Below are positions 16,753 to 27,860 of a DNA stretch of 64,000 bases, piece by piece. The notes under the pieces were generated by a model that was given only the letters and a program-made list of their open reading frames with translations, had not been told where the DNA came from and made no database searches. The position numbers and the translations under genes are program-made. Position 1 is the first letter of the stretch. Every line of letters starts with the position of its first letter. The stretch comes from Pseudomonas maioricensis. GTDB lineage: Bacteria; Pseudomonadota; Gammaproteobacteria; Pseudomonadales; Pseudomonadaceae. Location of the stretch: contig NZ_LOHG01000001.1 of the NCBI RefSeq assembly GCF_022790535.1, positions 158,913 to 222,912 on the forward strand, given 5' to 3'.

Positions 16753-18660
16753 TTAACCTTCGCGGTTGCGGGTCAGCAAGGCAGGTTTTTCACCGCGTGG
16801 GCGGCTTGGCAGTTGATCGAGTTGTTCAGCGGACGGGAAGCGATCGCTTTTCGACTCTTTGTGCATGATCTTCGGTTGTGGCTGGCTCTGACTGTCGCGA
16901 GGACCGCGAACTGCCGGTTCCTGGCGGGCCGAATCATCGCGTGCCGGGCGGCGATTGCGCGGGTTCTCGTCACGGCGAGCCTGACCATCGCGCGGAGCGC
17001 CGTTACGTGGACCATTACGCTTGGCAGGCGGTGTGCCTGTGGATGCACCGCCGCCGCTGCGCGGGCCGCTTGGGCGAGGGCCGCGTGCAGCAGGTGCCGC
17101 GCCGCCAGGTGCAGCGCCAGTAGCCGGAGCGCCCGGACGACGACCGCGGCCTTGATTCTTGTTCTGGTACGGGCTGACGTAATCAGCGCGGTTGCCGAAG
17201 TTATCCACTTCGTCATCCAGAAACTCATCCGGAGCACGATCTGCGGCCGGGCGAGGGGCCGCTGCCGCACGTGGCGTCGAAGAGCGCTGTTCGCGGGCTG
17301 GCGAACCGTCACGAGGCTTTTGCTGCTCGCGCGGCTTGCGGGCAGGGCGTTCGCCAGCAGCAGCTGCCGGTTTTTCTTTACCCTTGTCCTTGCCTTTGTC
17401 TTTACGACCACCGCCACCGCCGTTCGGGCCATCGCCACGCGGACCGCGCGGATTGCGTGGGTTACGCACATCCGGACGTTCGCGAACTTCAGGCTTTTCA
17501 GCTTCAACGGCAGACATATCGAAGCCCATCAGGTCGCCATCGGCGATCTTTTGTTTGGTCATGCGCTCGATACTTTTCAGCAGCTTTTCTTCGTCCGGCG
17601 CAACCAGCGAAATAGCCTCGCCGGTACGGCCCGCACGACCGGTACGGCCGATGCGGTGCACATAGTCTTCGTCGACGTTTGGCAGCTCGAAGTTGACGAC
17701 ATGTGGCAGTTGGTCGATATCCAGGCCGCGTGCGGCGATATCGGTCGCAACCATGATGCGCACATCGCCAGCCTTGAAGTCAGCCAGTGCTTTGGTGCGG
17801 GCGTTCTGGCTCTTGTTGCCGTGGATCGCCACAGCGCTAAGGCCGTGTTTGTCCAGGTACTCTGCCAGGCGGTTTGCACCGTGTTTGGTACGAGTGAATA
17901 CCAGCACTTGTTCCCATGCGCCCTGAGTAATCAGGTGCGCTAGCAACGAACGCTTGTGGTTGGCTGGCAGGCGGAATACACGCTGTTCGATGCGCTCTAC
18001 CGTGGTGTTCGGCGGGGTGACCTCGATGCGTTCCGGGTTGTGCAGCAGTTTGCCCGCCAACGCCGTGATGTCGTTGGAGAACGTGGCCGAGAACAGCAGG
18101 TTCTGACGTTTGGCTGGCAGACGTGCGAGGACTTTCTTCACGTCATGCACGAAGCCCATGTCGAGCATCCGGTCGGCTTCATCGAGCACGAGGATTTCAA
18201 CGTGGGACAGATCGACGCTGCCTTGACCAGCCAGATCGAGCAGGCGACCAGGGCAGGCAACCAGAACGTCTACGCCACGGGCCATGGCTTGAACCTGTGG
18301 GTTCATGCCAACGCCGCCGAAGATGCAGGCGCTGACGAACTTCAGGTCACGGGCATACAGCTTGAAGCTGTCATGCACCTGGGCGGCGAGTTCACGAGTC
18401 GGGGTCAGGACCAATACGCGCGGTTGGCGCGGGCCATGACGCTGGCATTTGTCCGGATGACCGTTGGGAAACAACCGCTCCAGGATCGGAAGGGCGAAAC
18501 CACCGGTTTTACCAGTACCTGTCTGGGCGGCAACCATCAGGTCGCGACCTTGCAACACGGCGGGAATGGCCCGCTGTTGCACCGGAGTAGGCTGGGTATA
18601 GCCCGCTGCCTCGATGGCGCGAACTAGAGCCTCGGAGAGACCGAGGGAAGCAAAGGACAT
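16753..18660 (-). CDS. rhlE: DEAD-box RNA helicase RhlE
   Basis: The 635-residue ATP-dependent RNA helicase has the full motif set: Q motif [13 protein letters not shown] (21-33), motif I AQTGTGKT (45-52), PTRELAAQV (87-95), DEAD (160-163), SAT (191-193) and [15 protein letters not shown] near 335. From about residue 390 on it has a long basic low-complexity tail rich in Arg, Gly, Pro and Lys, longer than in E. coli RhlE and usual for Pseudomonas. The tail probably binds RNA and may promote condensation. The gene has its own leader and terminator. Roles are in ribosome biogenesis, RNA turnover and cold growth. Confidence 0.95.
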   Translation of the reverse strand: MSFASLGLSEALVRAIEAAGYTQPTPVQQRAIPAVLQGRDLMVAAQTGTGKTGGFALPILERLFPNGHPDKCQRHGPRQPRVLVLTPTRELAAQVHDSFKLYARDLKFVSACIFGGVGMNPQVQAMARGVDVLVACPGRLLDLAGQGSVDLSHVEILVLDEADRMLDMGFVHDVKKVLARLPAKRQNLLFSATFSNDITALAGKLLHNPERIEVTPPNTTVERIEQRVFRLPANHKRSLLAHLITQGAWEQVLVFTRTKHGANRLAEYLDKHGLSAVAIHGNKSQNARTKALADFKAGDVRIMVATDIAARGLDIDQLPHVVNFELPNVDEDYVHRIGRTGRAGRTGEAISLVAPDEEKLLKSIERMTKQKIADGDLMGFDMSAVEAEKPEVRERPDVRNPRNPRGPRGDGPNGGGGGRKDKGKDKGKEKPAAAAGERPARKPREQQKPRDGSPAREQRSSTPRAAAAPRPAADRAPDEFLDDEVDNFGNRADYVSPYQNKNQGRGRRPGAPATGAAPGGAAPAARGPRPSGPRSGGGASTGTPPAKRNGPRNGAPRDGQARRDENPRNRRPARDDSARQEPAVRGPRDSQSQPQPKIMHKESKSDRFPSAEQLDQLPSRPRGEKPALLTRNREG

Positions 18661-19034
18661 GAGTAATCCTGTTTTTAGTTAGAGCTTATGCTCAAAGGGA
18701 AGTCTTGCCTGGCGCGAATCGCGTTCAGGCTTCGTCGAAACTGCCTGAGCGTCGACCATGCTGTTCGATGAACAGGGTGATCGCGGCTCGGTGTTTTCGT
18801 TCAAGCTCTGGAGAACGCAGTCCCGTCCGGTCCTGCTGGGCCTTCAGGGCATCTCGTGACGCTGCGCGATAAAAAAGATGCGCTAATGGCGTGATCGAGG
18901 AGCCTGAAACAAGACCGAGCATCCGGGCGTAAGCCTGGCGGGAAGGCCGGAGTATAACAGAGCAAACGCCGAGCGCCCCTTTCCTGCTGCTCAACGGTGT
19001 CATTAGTTGATGTCAGATTGGAGTGCGCACGAGA
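18661..19034. other. 374-base gap: rhlE leader, no supported gene
   Basis: The 60 bases before rhlE probably form its untranslated leader. A 92-codon minus-strand frame at 18725-19003 is arginine-rich, lacks a ribosome site and resembles no family I know, so it is not called as a gene. Confidence 0.4.
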
Positions 19035-20120
19035 TCAGCGTGTTTCACGTTGCATCAAATGCTCATGAACGGCTTTTCGGCGTTGCCCGAGCATGGCGCG
19101 AAGTACCCAATGATTCAACCATTCTTCCAGTTGACGGGCATCAAATAGCTGGTTTTGGCGTTGTTCGGCGTTTTCCCGGGCCTTGTCCCACCATACGGTG
19201 CAGCACGCCAGATCAAACTCGTTGCTGTGGGCGTAGCAGCCGTAGAGAATTTCGCGGGTGAACTGGCGCTGCTGTTCCGGGGCAAGCAGCGTCGCCATCT
19301 TGTAAAGCTGCCGCTGCCAGATGGGTGGACGCGGCACCTCAGCGCTGACGCGCGACGTATCGTCCAGAGCGTCTTCACTGGCAGGGTTTTCTGCATGTTT
19401 TAGCAACCAGGCGTTGATCTTGGCCCGAAACAGTTGCTTGCGGCTCCAGTAGTGGTGGATGAGATCCGGGCACTGGGCGATCTGCATACTCTTGTACGCA
19501 GCCATGGCCAGGCAGAATTCCTCCAGGCTGTATGAGTTTCGGGCCAGTGGAAACAGTTCGTCCATCAGTGCGATGGACCTGTCGAGCACATGCGCATCCT
19601 CTCTCATCAGGCCGATCACGCCGGAATTGAGCATCGGCATTTCATCGTCCGCCAGACCTCTGGCCAGAAGAATCGACGAAAGCGATTTATACAGTTTCGA
19701 ATCCGGGTTCGTACCATAGCGCTTGTTGATCGCGTTACACAGCAACGTGCCCGGCTTCACCCGATCAAAGAGCGCGAGTGGCGAGGTATTGAAGATGGTG
19801 TCGGTATCGATCAGTAATGCACGTTCTGACTCTTCCAGCACCAGGCGCAGGACCACATGTTTGGTGCGGAAATGATAACCGTGCGGCGCGCTCCAGGCTT
19901 CGCGGGTTTCTGGATCCAGCGCGCGAATGCGTACCGGCAAATCCTGATAGGGCAGCGGGTCGTCAGTGAAGACCTGGATATCAAGAGCTTGTTCTGACCG
20001 ACGCATGCAGGCCAAGGCACTGGCGATACTGAATACCGCCTCCTGGTGATAGGTTCGAGCACCGAACACCAGATAGATGAGCTGCGGTGTCGAAGTGACT
20101 TTGTCGGCTGGAGAAGTCAA
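19035..20120 (-). CDS. Putative glycosyltransferase with DxD motif
   Basis: The 361-residue protein has a GT-A-type beginning (LIYLVFGARTYHQEAVFSIASAL, then VFTDD) and a DTDT motif at residues 105-108 within ALLIDTDTIF, which would hold the metal and nucleotide sugar. This suggests a cytoplasmic sugar transferase; the acceptor is unknown. The C-terminal third is alpha-helical and tryptophan-rich. It stands alone between rhlE and metF, with no polysaccharide cluster nearby. Confidence 0.7.
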   Translation of the reverse strand: MTSPADKVTSTPQLIYLVFGARTYHQEAVFSIASALACMRRSEQALDIQVFTDDPLPYQDLPVRIRALDPETREAWSAPHGYHFRTKHVVLRLVLEESERALLIDTDTIFNTSPLALFDRVKPGTLLCNAINKRYGTNPDSKLYKSLSSILLARGLADDEMPMLNSGVIGLMREDAHVLDRSIALMDELFPLARNSYSLEEFCLAMAAYKSMQIAQCPDLIHHYWSRKQLFRAKINAWLLKHAENPASEDALDDTSRVSAEVPRPPIWQRQLYKMATLLAPEQQRQFTREILYGCYAHSNEFDLACCTVWWDKARENAEQRQNQLFDARQLEEWLNHWVLRAMLGQRRKAVHEHLMQRETR

Positions 20121-20140
20121 CTACATGCATCCAGTTAATC

Positions 20141-20165
20141 GTAGGCCCTGAAGGTGAGGGCCTAC
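20141..20165 (-). terminator. Hairpin after metF
   Basis: GTAGGCCCT and AGGGCCTAC form a perfect 9-bp stem with a 7-base loop, 21 bases beyond the metF stop. There is no long T run, so termination is likely but not certain. Confidence 0.6.
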
Positions 20166-20186
20166 TCCGTAAGAAGGATGCGTATC

Positions 20187-21032
20187 TTAGCGCGGCAGCT
20201 TCAGGTTGTTCCAGATAGCCAGGCTCGGCTCTGCCTGATTCAGGGTGTAGAAGTGCAGCCCTGGCGCTCCACCTGCCAGCAGGCGCTCACACATTTCAGT
20301 GATGACCTGTTCGCCAAACGCCTGAATGCTCTGCACATCGTCGCCGTAGGCTTCCAGTTGCTTGCGAATCCAGCGCGGGATTTCCGCACCGCAGGCATCG
20401 GAAAAGCGCGCGAGCTTGCTGTAGTTGGTGATCGGCATGATACCGGGCACGATTGGCAGGCTTACGCCCTTCTTCTGCACGCGCTCCAGGAAGTAGAAGT
20501 AGCTGTCGGCGTTGAAGAAATACTGGGTGATTGCGCTGTCGGCACCGGCCTTGGCCTTGTGCACGAAGTTCTTCACGTCATCGTCAAAGTTGCGCGCCTG
20601 AGGGTGCATCTCAGGGTAGGCAGCCACTTCGATGTGAAAGTGCCCGCCGGTCTCTTCACGAATGAAGGACACCAGGTCGCTGGCATAACGCAGCTCACCA
20701 CTGGCAACACCCATACCTGATGGCAGGTCGCCGCGCAGGGCGACGATACGCTTGATGCCGGCCTCTTTGTATTGGTTCAGCAGGCCGCGCAGGTCGTCCT
20801 TGCTGTCGCCAACGCAGGACAGGTGCGGTGCTGACGGCACTTGTATTTCATTTTGTAACTGCAGCACGGTATTGATCGTACCGTCGCGTGTAGATCCGCC
20901 CGCACCGTAAGTGCAGGAGAAGAAAGCGGGGTTGTAGCCAGCTATCTGACGAGCAACGTTCAGAAGCTTTTCATGGCCAGCTTCGGTCTTCGTCGGGAAG
21001 AATTCGAAGCTGAAGCTGCGGTCTTGGGACAT
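20187..21032 (-). CDS. metF: 5,10-methylenetetrahydrofolate reductase
   Basis: This 281-residue FAD TIM-barrel enzyme reduces methylene-THF to methyl-THF for methionine synthesis. The start MSQDRSFSFEFFPTKTEAG at 21032 matches the family and has AAGG upstream; a longer in-frame start at 21071 runs through a promoter-like region. Conserved features are FFSCTYGAGGSTRDGT, ALRGDLP, and the PGIMPITNYSKL segment. It lies directly downstream of ahcY on the same strand, so methyl-group recycling genes are grouped; a REP doublet separates them. Confidence 0.96.
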   Translation of the reverse strand: MSQDRSFSFEFFPTKTEAGHEKLLNVARQIAGYNPAFFSCTYGAGGSTRDGTINTVLQLQNEIQVPSAPHLSCVGDSKDDLRGLLNQYKEAGIKRIVALRGDLPSGMGVASGELRYASDLVSFIREETGGHFHIEVAAYPEMHPQARNFDDDVKNFVHKAKAGADSAITQYFFNADSYFYFLERVQKKGVSLPIVPGIMPITNYSKLARFSDACGAEIPRWIRKQLEAYGDDVQSIQAFGEQVITEMCERLLAGGAPGLHFYTLNQAEPSLAIWNNLKLPR

Positions 21033-21073
21033 GGTCAATAACCTTGGGAATTCGAAAACCTGACACTTCACCC

Positions 21074-21163
21074 TGTAGGAGTGAGCTTGCTCGCGATAGC
21101 GTCAGGTCAGTCGATGGACGTATCTACTGATCTGACGCTATCGCGAGCAAGCTCACTCCTACA
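21074..21163. repeat. Paired extragenic palindrome (REP doublet)
   Basis: TGTAGGAGTGAGCTTGCTCG and its complement flank an inner pair, GCGTCAG and CTGACGC. It has the same arms as 1392-1480. Confidence 0.92.
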
Positions 21164-21205
21164 GAGACGCGGTGGTATCGACGTGAGTGGGCGCTCGCAT
21201 TCTGT

Positions 21206-21246
21206 GACCGCTTCGCGGTCATTCGCGGGCAAGCCTCGCTCCCACA
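21206..21246. repeat. Single REP half-unit
   Basis: A hairpin GACCGCTTCGCGGTC is joined to GCGGGCAAGCCTCGCTCCCACA, the right half of the class seen at 10490-10578, without its left partner. Confidence 0.75.
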
Positions 21247-21270
21247 AGGAAGCGAGGCCCACTCGATCAA

Positions 21271-22815
<1,545 letters not shown>

Positions 22816-23056
22816 AACGGTATCAAGTGAAGATGACCGTTTTGAAACGGTGGGGATTATAGCCAAGCTGGCTCATCTTCCCAAGGTTTTCTATCGGCGG
22901 CTGCCGAGGCAACTCCAGTCCAGCGGCTGAAAAAATACCGGGGACCGGATGGACGGTGCCACTACTCTATGAATTCGATAGGAAGCGATGACTGTGCTGA
23001 TACCCGCTGTGTCTGCCATGATTACCCGCATCAATCGGCAGACGTCAGGAGCAAGC

Positions 23057-23461
23057 ATGAATTTCCACACTCGCAAGTGGGTGAAACCTGAGGATCTCAA
23101 TCCTAATGGCACTTTGTTCGGTGGCAGCCTGTTGCGCTGGATCGATGAGGAAGCGGCGATTTACGCCATCGTGCAGTTAGGCAATCAGCGCGTGGTGACC
23201 AAGTACATTTCCGAGATCAACTTTGTCAGCGCCTCACGCCAGGGCGACATCATCGAACTGGGTATCACCGCCACTGAGTTCGGCCGTACCTCGATTACCC
23301 TGACATGCAAGGTGCGCAACAAGATCACCCGCAAGAGCATCCTGACGGTCGAGAAGATGGTGTTCGTCAACCTCGGCGAAGACGGCCTGCCCGCACCGCA
23401 CGGCAAGACCGAAATCACCTATGTGAAAGATCAGTTCAAGGAAGAGTCGGTAGACGGCTGA
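23057..23461 (+). CDS. Acyl-CoA thioesterase (hotdog fold)
   Basis: The 134-residue hotdog-fold thioesterase hydrolyses acyl-CoA. The family motif is clear: NPNGTLFGGSLLRWIDEEAA at about residues 15-34, with the general-base aspartate, followed by the DIIELGI and SITLTCKV strands. The start at 23057 has CAGGAG just upstream; an in-frame ATG at 22988 gives 23 extra residues that do not match the family. The last codons and stop are included in the 160-bp duplication that follows. Confidence 0.9.
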   Translation: MNFHTRKWVKPEDLNPNGTLFGGSLLRWIDEEAAIYAIVQLGNQRVVTKYISEINFVSASRQGDIIELGITATEFGRTSITLTCKVRNKITRKSILTVEKMVFVNLGEDGLPAPHGKTEITYVKDQFKEESVDG

Positions 23462-23766
23462 CTGCCTGCGAACCACATCCGGTAGGGGCGAACTTGTTCG
23501 CGAGACGATGTTCCTGTTTTCACAGGGCCGATGCCTCGCCAACAAGTTGGCTCCTACCTGAGACCGTTTTGCTAAGGTCGCGTTGTAGCCTTCATGAACT
23601 CACCCAAGAAGAGACGGCTGACTTCCTGCGACCCGAGACCGGTAGGAGCGAACTTGTTCGCGAGACGATATTCCTGTTTTCACAGTTCCTGCGCCTCGCC
23701 AACAAGTTGGCTCCTACATAAGACCGTTTTGCTAAGGGCGTGCAGTCGCCTTCATGAACTCACCCA
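23451..23766. repeat. 160-bp tandem duplication of a convergent intergenic region
   Basis: Two copies, starting near 23451 and 23611, have a period of exactly 160 bases. Each runs from GACGGCTGACT (end of the thioesterase gene) through an AACTTGTTCGCGAGACGAT/AACAAGTTGGCTCCTAC palindrome to CCTTCATGAACTCACCCA (end of the hydrolase gene on the other strand). The inner copies of both gene ends are now non-coding remnants. The copies differ at scattered positions, so the event is not very recent. Confidence 0.9.
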
Positions 23767-24793
23767 GCGGTTCTGCATAGAAGCGCGCCATGTTGGTCGT
23801 GCCGTGCCCGCGGGTTTCTGCGCTGGCAGGGATCAACACCAGCCGCGCGTTTTTCAACTGAGCGAGTGATTTCTGCATAGTCCCGGTCTCAGGTGGATTG
23901 CGCTCGTCGTCGGCACTGTTGATTGCCAGCACCGGCGCTTTGATTGCTGAAAGATGCGGCGCCACATCGTAGTCCGCCGACGACTGCCATTGGTAAATGA
24001 AGTCGTTCGCGTCGCCCGGCAGCGGTGCCGCCAATCGTTCATCAACCAGTTTGTCTGCCTGTGCCCGTGTAGGCGCCAAGGCCTGATAAGCAAGGGTGCC
24101 ACCGCTGGTACCGAAGCCAAACATCACATTAGCCAGACGCAACGAAGGTGGCTGGCTGGTGTAATTCCCCTCGTTCCAGGCCGGGTCCTGCTTGATGGAT
24201 TCGATCAACATTCGCCGCATGATCCAGTTGCGGGCCGACATCGCAGTAGGTTGCGAAGCCATCGGTACCAGAGCGTCCATCATGTCCGGCCATTTCTGAC
24301 CCCACATCCAGGTCTGCATGCCGCCCATGGAATTACCCATGACCAGCCGCAAATGCTTGATGCCCATCCCTTCAGTCAACAGACGATGTTGCGCCACGAC
24401 CATATCGTCGTAGTTATAGGCAGGGAATTTCATGCGCAAACCGTCAGACGGTTTGCTCGACTTGCCGACGCCGATGCCATCGGGCGCGATGATGTAGTAC
24501 TTGCTGGCGTCCAGAGGTTGCCCGGGACCAAACAGCTCACCGCCGAAGTCCTTGCCCAGCATGTCGCTGGCAGGGCGGTTGGTGCCATGCAGGTACAGCA
24601 CGGCCGGGTTCTTCGGATCGCCGACGGTGATGTAACTCATCCGCAGGTTGTCCAGTTTTTCCCCGGTGTGGAAGGTGAAGCTGGGTGCTGTCCATACACC
24701 TTCCACTGATGCTGGAACGCTTGCCGCGAAGGCTATTCCCGTTTGCGCCACGATCAGCAGCGCAGCGCACAGGCCACCTTTGAATCCTCGCAT
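23732..24793 (-). CDS. Secreted alpha/beta hydrolase (homoserine acetyltransferase-like fold)
   Basis: The 353-residue protein has a signal peptide (residues 1-24) and an alpha/beta hydrolase fold of the MetX-like subgroup. The oxyanion region is YLHGTNRPASD, the nucleophile is in GNSMGGMQTW (about 153-162), the acid is probably in AINSADDERNPPE, and the histidine in ETRGHGTTN near 335. Because it is exported, an acyltransferase role in methionine synthesis is unlikely; an esterase-like role is more plausible. Its last codons are repeated in the adjacent tandem duplication. Confidence 0.82.
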   Translation of the reverse strand: MRGFKGGLCAALLIVAQTGIAFAASVPASVEGVWTAPSFTFHTGEKLDNLRMSYITVGDPKNPAVLYLHGTNRPASDMLGKDFGGELFGPGQPLDASKYYIIAPDGIGVGKSSKPSDGLRMKFPAYNYDDMVVAQHRLLTEGMGIKHLRLVMGNSMGGMQTWMWGQKWPDMMDALVPMASQPTAMSARNWIMRRMLIESIKQDPAWNEGNYTSQPPSLRLANVMFGFGTSGGTLAYQALAPTRAQADKLVDERLAAPLPGDANDFIYQWQSSADYDVAPHLSAIKAPVLAINSADDERNPPETGTMQKSLAQLKNARLVLIPASAETRGHGTTNMARFYAEPLGEFMKATARP

Positions 24794-24849
24794 GTTCAGT
24801 TCCTCTTTTTGTTTTTATGAGGTGTAGCTGTTGCCAGGGCTGACTGTAC

Positions 24850-25638
24850 TCAGCGCTTGAGGCTCTGCCAATCGCGCAGCCATTGCAGGCCGGTGCTGGT
24901 GTCGCCTTTGGGCCGATATTCGCAGCCAATCCAGCCGGTGTAACCCAGACGATCGATTTCTTCGAACAGCCAGTTGTAGTTCAGCTCGCCCAGATTCGGC
25001 TCGTGACGATCCGGCACACCAGCGATCTGGATATGGCCAACGCCCGCGAAATCACGACGCAGCTTCGAGATCACGTCGCCTTCAACGATCTGGCAATGAT
25101 AGAAGTCGAACTGCACCTTGAGGTTGGCAGCGCCCACTTCTTTGCAGATGGCCTGGGCCTGATCCTGACGATTGAGGAAGAACCCAGGCATGTCACGGGT
25201 ATTGATCGGCTCGATGAGCACGGTGATTCCCGCCTTGGCGGCTTGTTCAGCGGCGTAGGCGAGGTTTTCCAGGTACACCGCCTGATGGCGCGACCGCAGC
25301 TCTTCGCTGGGCAGCAAACCTGCCATGACGTGAATCCGGTCGTTGCCCAGCACGTTCGCGTATTCCAGTGCGCGGGCGATGCCGGTACGAAACTCTTCTT
25401 CACGTCCTGGCAACGAAGCAATGCCACGTTCGCCTGCTGCCCAGTCACCCGGCGGTGCGTTGAACAGCGCTTGCACCAGTCCGTTGTCACTCAGGCGCTG
25501 CTTGAGTTCCTGAGTGCTGTAGTCATACGGAAACAGGTACTCGACGGCGCCGAAACCATCGGCAGCCGCTGCACTGAAGCGCTCGAGAAAGTCATGTTGC
25601 GGGTAGAGCATGCTGAGATTGGCAGCGAAACGAGGCAT
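24850..25638 (-). CDS. otnI: 2-oxo-tetronate isomerase / hydroxypyruvate isomerase family
   Basis: The 262-residue TIM barrel opens [21 protein letters not shown], as hydroxypyruvate isomerases do. Metal and substrate residues appear in [15 protein letters not shown] (E at about 143), [14 protein letters not shown] and [14 protein letters not shown], with a final glutamate in [10 protein letters not shown]. In an L-threonate operon with otnK and otnC this is expected to be OtnI, interconverting 2-oxo- and 3-oxo-tetronate. It is the last gene of the operon. Confidence 0.88.
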   Translation of the reverse strand: MPRFAANLSMLYPQHDFLERFSAAAADGFGAVEYLFPYDYSTQELKQRLSDNGLVQALFNAPPGDWAAGERGIASLPGREEEFRTGIARALEYANVLGNDRIHVMAGLLPSEELRSRHQAVYLENLAYAAEQAAKAGITVLIEPINTRDMPGFFLNRQDQAQAICKEVGAANLKVQFDFYHCQIVEGDVISKLRRDFAGVGHIQIAGVPDRHEPNLGELNYNWLFEEIDRLGYTGWIGCEYRPKGDTSTGLQWLRDWQSLKR

Positions 25639-25659
25639 GTGAACTCCAGTCTTGTTAGA

Positions 25660-27120
25660 TCAGACGAATGGCCAGATCACCAGGGTCGCGAGGAAGCCCA
25701 GGGTGCCAAGGATAGTAACCAGCACGGTCCAGGTACGCAGGCCGTCGGCGACATTAAGGCCAGCCAGTTTGGTGAACATCCAGTAACCGGCATCGTTGAT
25801 GTGCGACATTGCCAGACCGCCACCGCCCATGGCCAGACACAGCAGTGCCAGGTGGTTTGGTGTCAGGTTCAGGGTTGCGATCAGCGGGCTGAGAATACCG
25901 GCAGTGGTCACCAGTGCCACGGTGGTGGAACCTTGTACGGCACGCAACAGCAGGGTCAGCAGGAAGCCCAGCGCCAGAACCGGCAGGCCGGTAGTGCGAA
26001 GTGCTTCGGAGACGACAGCGCCGATACCGGTATCAACCAGCACTTTGCCGAACACGCCACCGGCACCGGCGATCAGGATAACCATGGCCACGCCCGGCAG
26101 TGCCGAGCCGATCACGTCAGACACCTGAGTGCGGCTCCAGCCACGGCGAGTACCCAGCAACCAGGCACACAGCAGAGTGTCGATCAGCAGCGCAACCAGC
26201 GGCGCGCCCAATACAGTCAGCACACTGCGCAGCGTCGAGTCGACAGGCAGCATGGTGGTGGCCAACGTACCGAGCAGAATCAGTACGATCGGCAGCAGGA
26301 TCAGGCCGATGATCAAGCCGAAGCCAGGCGCCGGAGCGGGCGGCAGCGATGCGGCAAGACTGCTGGCGCTTTCTTCCATGCCTGGCTTGTTCGAGTGCGT
26401 CGCTTCGCTGCTGGTGTTGGAGTAGTCGCCGTTATGCCAGGCTTGCAGGTCGGCGTTGGTCATATGCGGGCCGTAGACTTCGGCACGAATATCATCCGTC
26501 ATCGGGTAGAACTTGCGGGTCATGCGGCCAGCGATGAAGTAACCGATCAGGCTCAGGACTGCGACCATCGGGATACCAAACATCAGTACGCGACCCAGGT
26601 CGGCACCCAATTGACCGGCAGCGGCCACAGCACCCGGATGCGGTGGCAGGAAGGCGTGCACCGCCAGCAACGCCGCACACATTGGCAAGGCGAACAGCAA
26701 CAGCGGTTTACGTGCCGCACGGGCGACGCCGTAGGCCAGCGGCATGAGAATGATCACGCCCACTTCGAAGAACACCGGAATACCGACGATGAAACCGGCA
26801 ACGGTCAGTGCCAGCGGCGTGCGCCGGTTGCCGAAGCGTTTGATCAGGGTTTTGGCCAATGCCTCGGCACCACCGGACAGCTCGATGATGCGCCCGATCA
26901 TCGCGCCCAGGGCAATGATGATCGCAATGTGACCGAGGGTTTTGCCCATGCCGCCTTCGATGGTGGCAACCAGATCAGCCGGCTTCACACCCGCGACCAG
27001 CGCAACAATGATGCTCACCAGCATCAACGCCACGAACGGCTGGAATTTGTATTTGAGGACCAGGAACAGCAGCAGCGCGATGCCCGCGCCAGCGATCAAC
27101 ATCAGCATTAGTGGCGTCAT
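25660..27120 (-). CDS. GntP-family sugar acid permease
   Basis: The 486-residue membrane protein has about twelve hydrophobic segments and the GntP family sequence (LVATIEGGMGKTLGHIAIIIALGAMIG; LPPHPGAV; ending GFLATLVIWPFV). GntP proteins import gluconate and related aldonates by proton symport. Position inside the threonate operon implies it imports L-threonate or a close four-carbon acid. A hydrophilic insert at about residues 205-260 is typical of the family's central loop. Confidence 0.9.
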   Translation of the reverse strand: MTPLMLMLIAGAGIALLLFLVLKYKFQPFVALMLVSIIVALVAGVKPADLVATIEGGMGKTLGHIAIIIALGAMIGRIIELSGGAEALAKTLIKRFGNRRTPLALTVAGFIVGIPVFFEVGVIILMPLAYGVARAARKPLLLFALPMCAALLAVHAFLPPHPGAVAAAGQLGADLGRVLMFGIPMVAVLSLIGYFIAGRMTRKFYPMTDDIRAEVYGPHMTNADLQAWHNGDYSNTSSEATHSNKPGMEESASSLAASLPPAPAPGFGLIIGLILLPIVLILLGTLATTMLPVDSTLRSVLTVLGAPLVALLIDTLLCAWLLGTRRGWSRTQVSDVIGSALPGVAMVILIAGAGGVFGKVLVDTGIGAVVSEALRTTGLPVLALGFLLTLLLRAVQGSTTVALVTTAGILSPLIATLNLTPNHLALLCLAMGGGGLAMSHINDAGYWMFTKLAGLNVADGLRTWTVLVTILGTLGFLATLVIWPFV

Positions 27121-27171
27121 ACTTTAAAGTCCCATTGTTATTGTTTTCCGGCGGGGCCGGGTCTTGTCGAA

Positions 27172-27187
27172 GGCCGTTCGAACGGCC
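27172..27187. promoter_or_regulatory. 16-base perfect palindrome between otnC and gntP
   Basis: GGCCGTTCGAACGGCC lies in the 86-base gap inside the threonate operon. It may be an RNA hairpin adjusting transporter expression, or a binding site; no T run follows. Confidence 0.45.
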
Positions 27188-27206
27188 CTCAATCAAATGC
27201 CTTGAA

Positions 27207-27860
27207 CTACCACTTGGCCCCAAACACCTCGCGCAACTCGTCCAGAGCAGCCTGGTCGAGTGGCGCGGGTTTTGGGTTGCTCATCAACCAGAGTCGAGCG
27301 GTCTCTTCCAGTTCTTCAAGGGCGTAGGCGGCCTTGGCAACCGAGCTTTCCCAGATAACCGGACCGAGCCGTTCGAGCATCACGCCGCGCACACTGTTGG
27401 CCAGTTGCGCGACACGCTGGGCGACTTTCGGCGAGCCGGGACGCTCATAACCAATGAGCGGAATTTGCCCGACTTTCATCACCTGATAAGGCGTCAGTGG
27501 CGGCAGGATGTTGTCCTCCTGCCAGACGCCCGCCAGGGTCAACGCAACCAGATGCGTGGAGTGGGTATGCACCACGCCGCCAACACCCGGATTGCGGTCG
27601 TAGACTTCGCGATGCAGCGCGAGGGTCTTCGAAGGTTTGCTACCCGACACCCATTCACCGGCCAGATTGACCTTGGCAATTTCGGTCGGATCAAGGCGAC
27701 CCAGGCACGCGTCAGTTGGTGTGATCAGCCAGCCGTCATCCAGCCGTGCGCTGATGTTCCCGGCGCTGCCGACGGTGTAGCCACGGCCATATAACAGCCT
27801 GCCGATGTCGCAGATTTCTTCGCGAAGCCTGTTTTCCGTACGTTGGTTTTCCGCACTCAT
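27207..27860 (-). CDS. otnC: 3-oxo-tetronate 4-phosphate decarboxylase
   Basis: The 217-residue class II aldolase-fold protein has GSAGNISARLDDGWLITPT at about 32-50 (substrate and metal region) and GVVHTHSTHLVAL at about 95-107, whose histidines bind zinc. In threonate operons this enzyme decarboxylates 3-oxo-tetronate 4-phosphate to dihydroxyacetone phosphate. Its start overlaps the otnK stop by four bases (ATGA), so the two are translationally coupled. Confidence 0.9.
   Translation of the reverse strand: MSAENQRTENRLREEICDIGRLLYGRGYTVGSAGNISARLDDGWLITPTDACLGRLDPTEIAKVNLAGEWVSGSKPSKTLALHREVYDRNPGVGGVVHTHSTHLVALTLAGVWQEDNILPPLTPYQVMKVGQIPLIGYERPGSPKVAQRVAQLANSVRGVMLERLGPVIWESSVAKAAYALEELEETARLWLMSNPKPAPLDQAALDELREVFGAKW

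Noticed and set aside
18725..19003. 92-codon minus-strand frame upstream of rhlE
   Set aside because: No ribosome binding site and composition suggests chance reading frame; kept only as part of the gap description.
23451..23766. Possible CRISPR-like repeat
   Set aside because: Only two units with a 160-base period that include gene ends; it is a tandem duplication, and no cas genes are present in the window.
24883..27111. Long open frame of 742 codons on the plus strand opposite otnI and gntP
   Set aside because: It is the antisense shadow of two well-supported genes; its glutamine/histidine-rich composition is typical of such shadows in GC-rich DNA.
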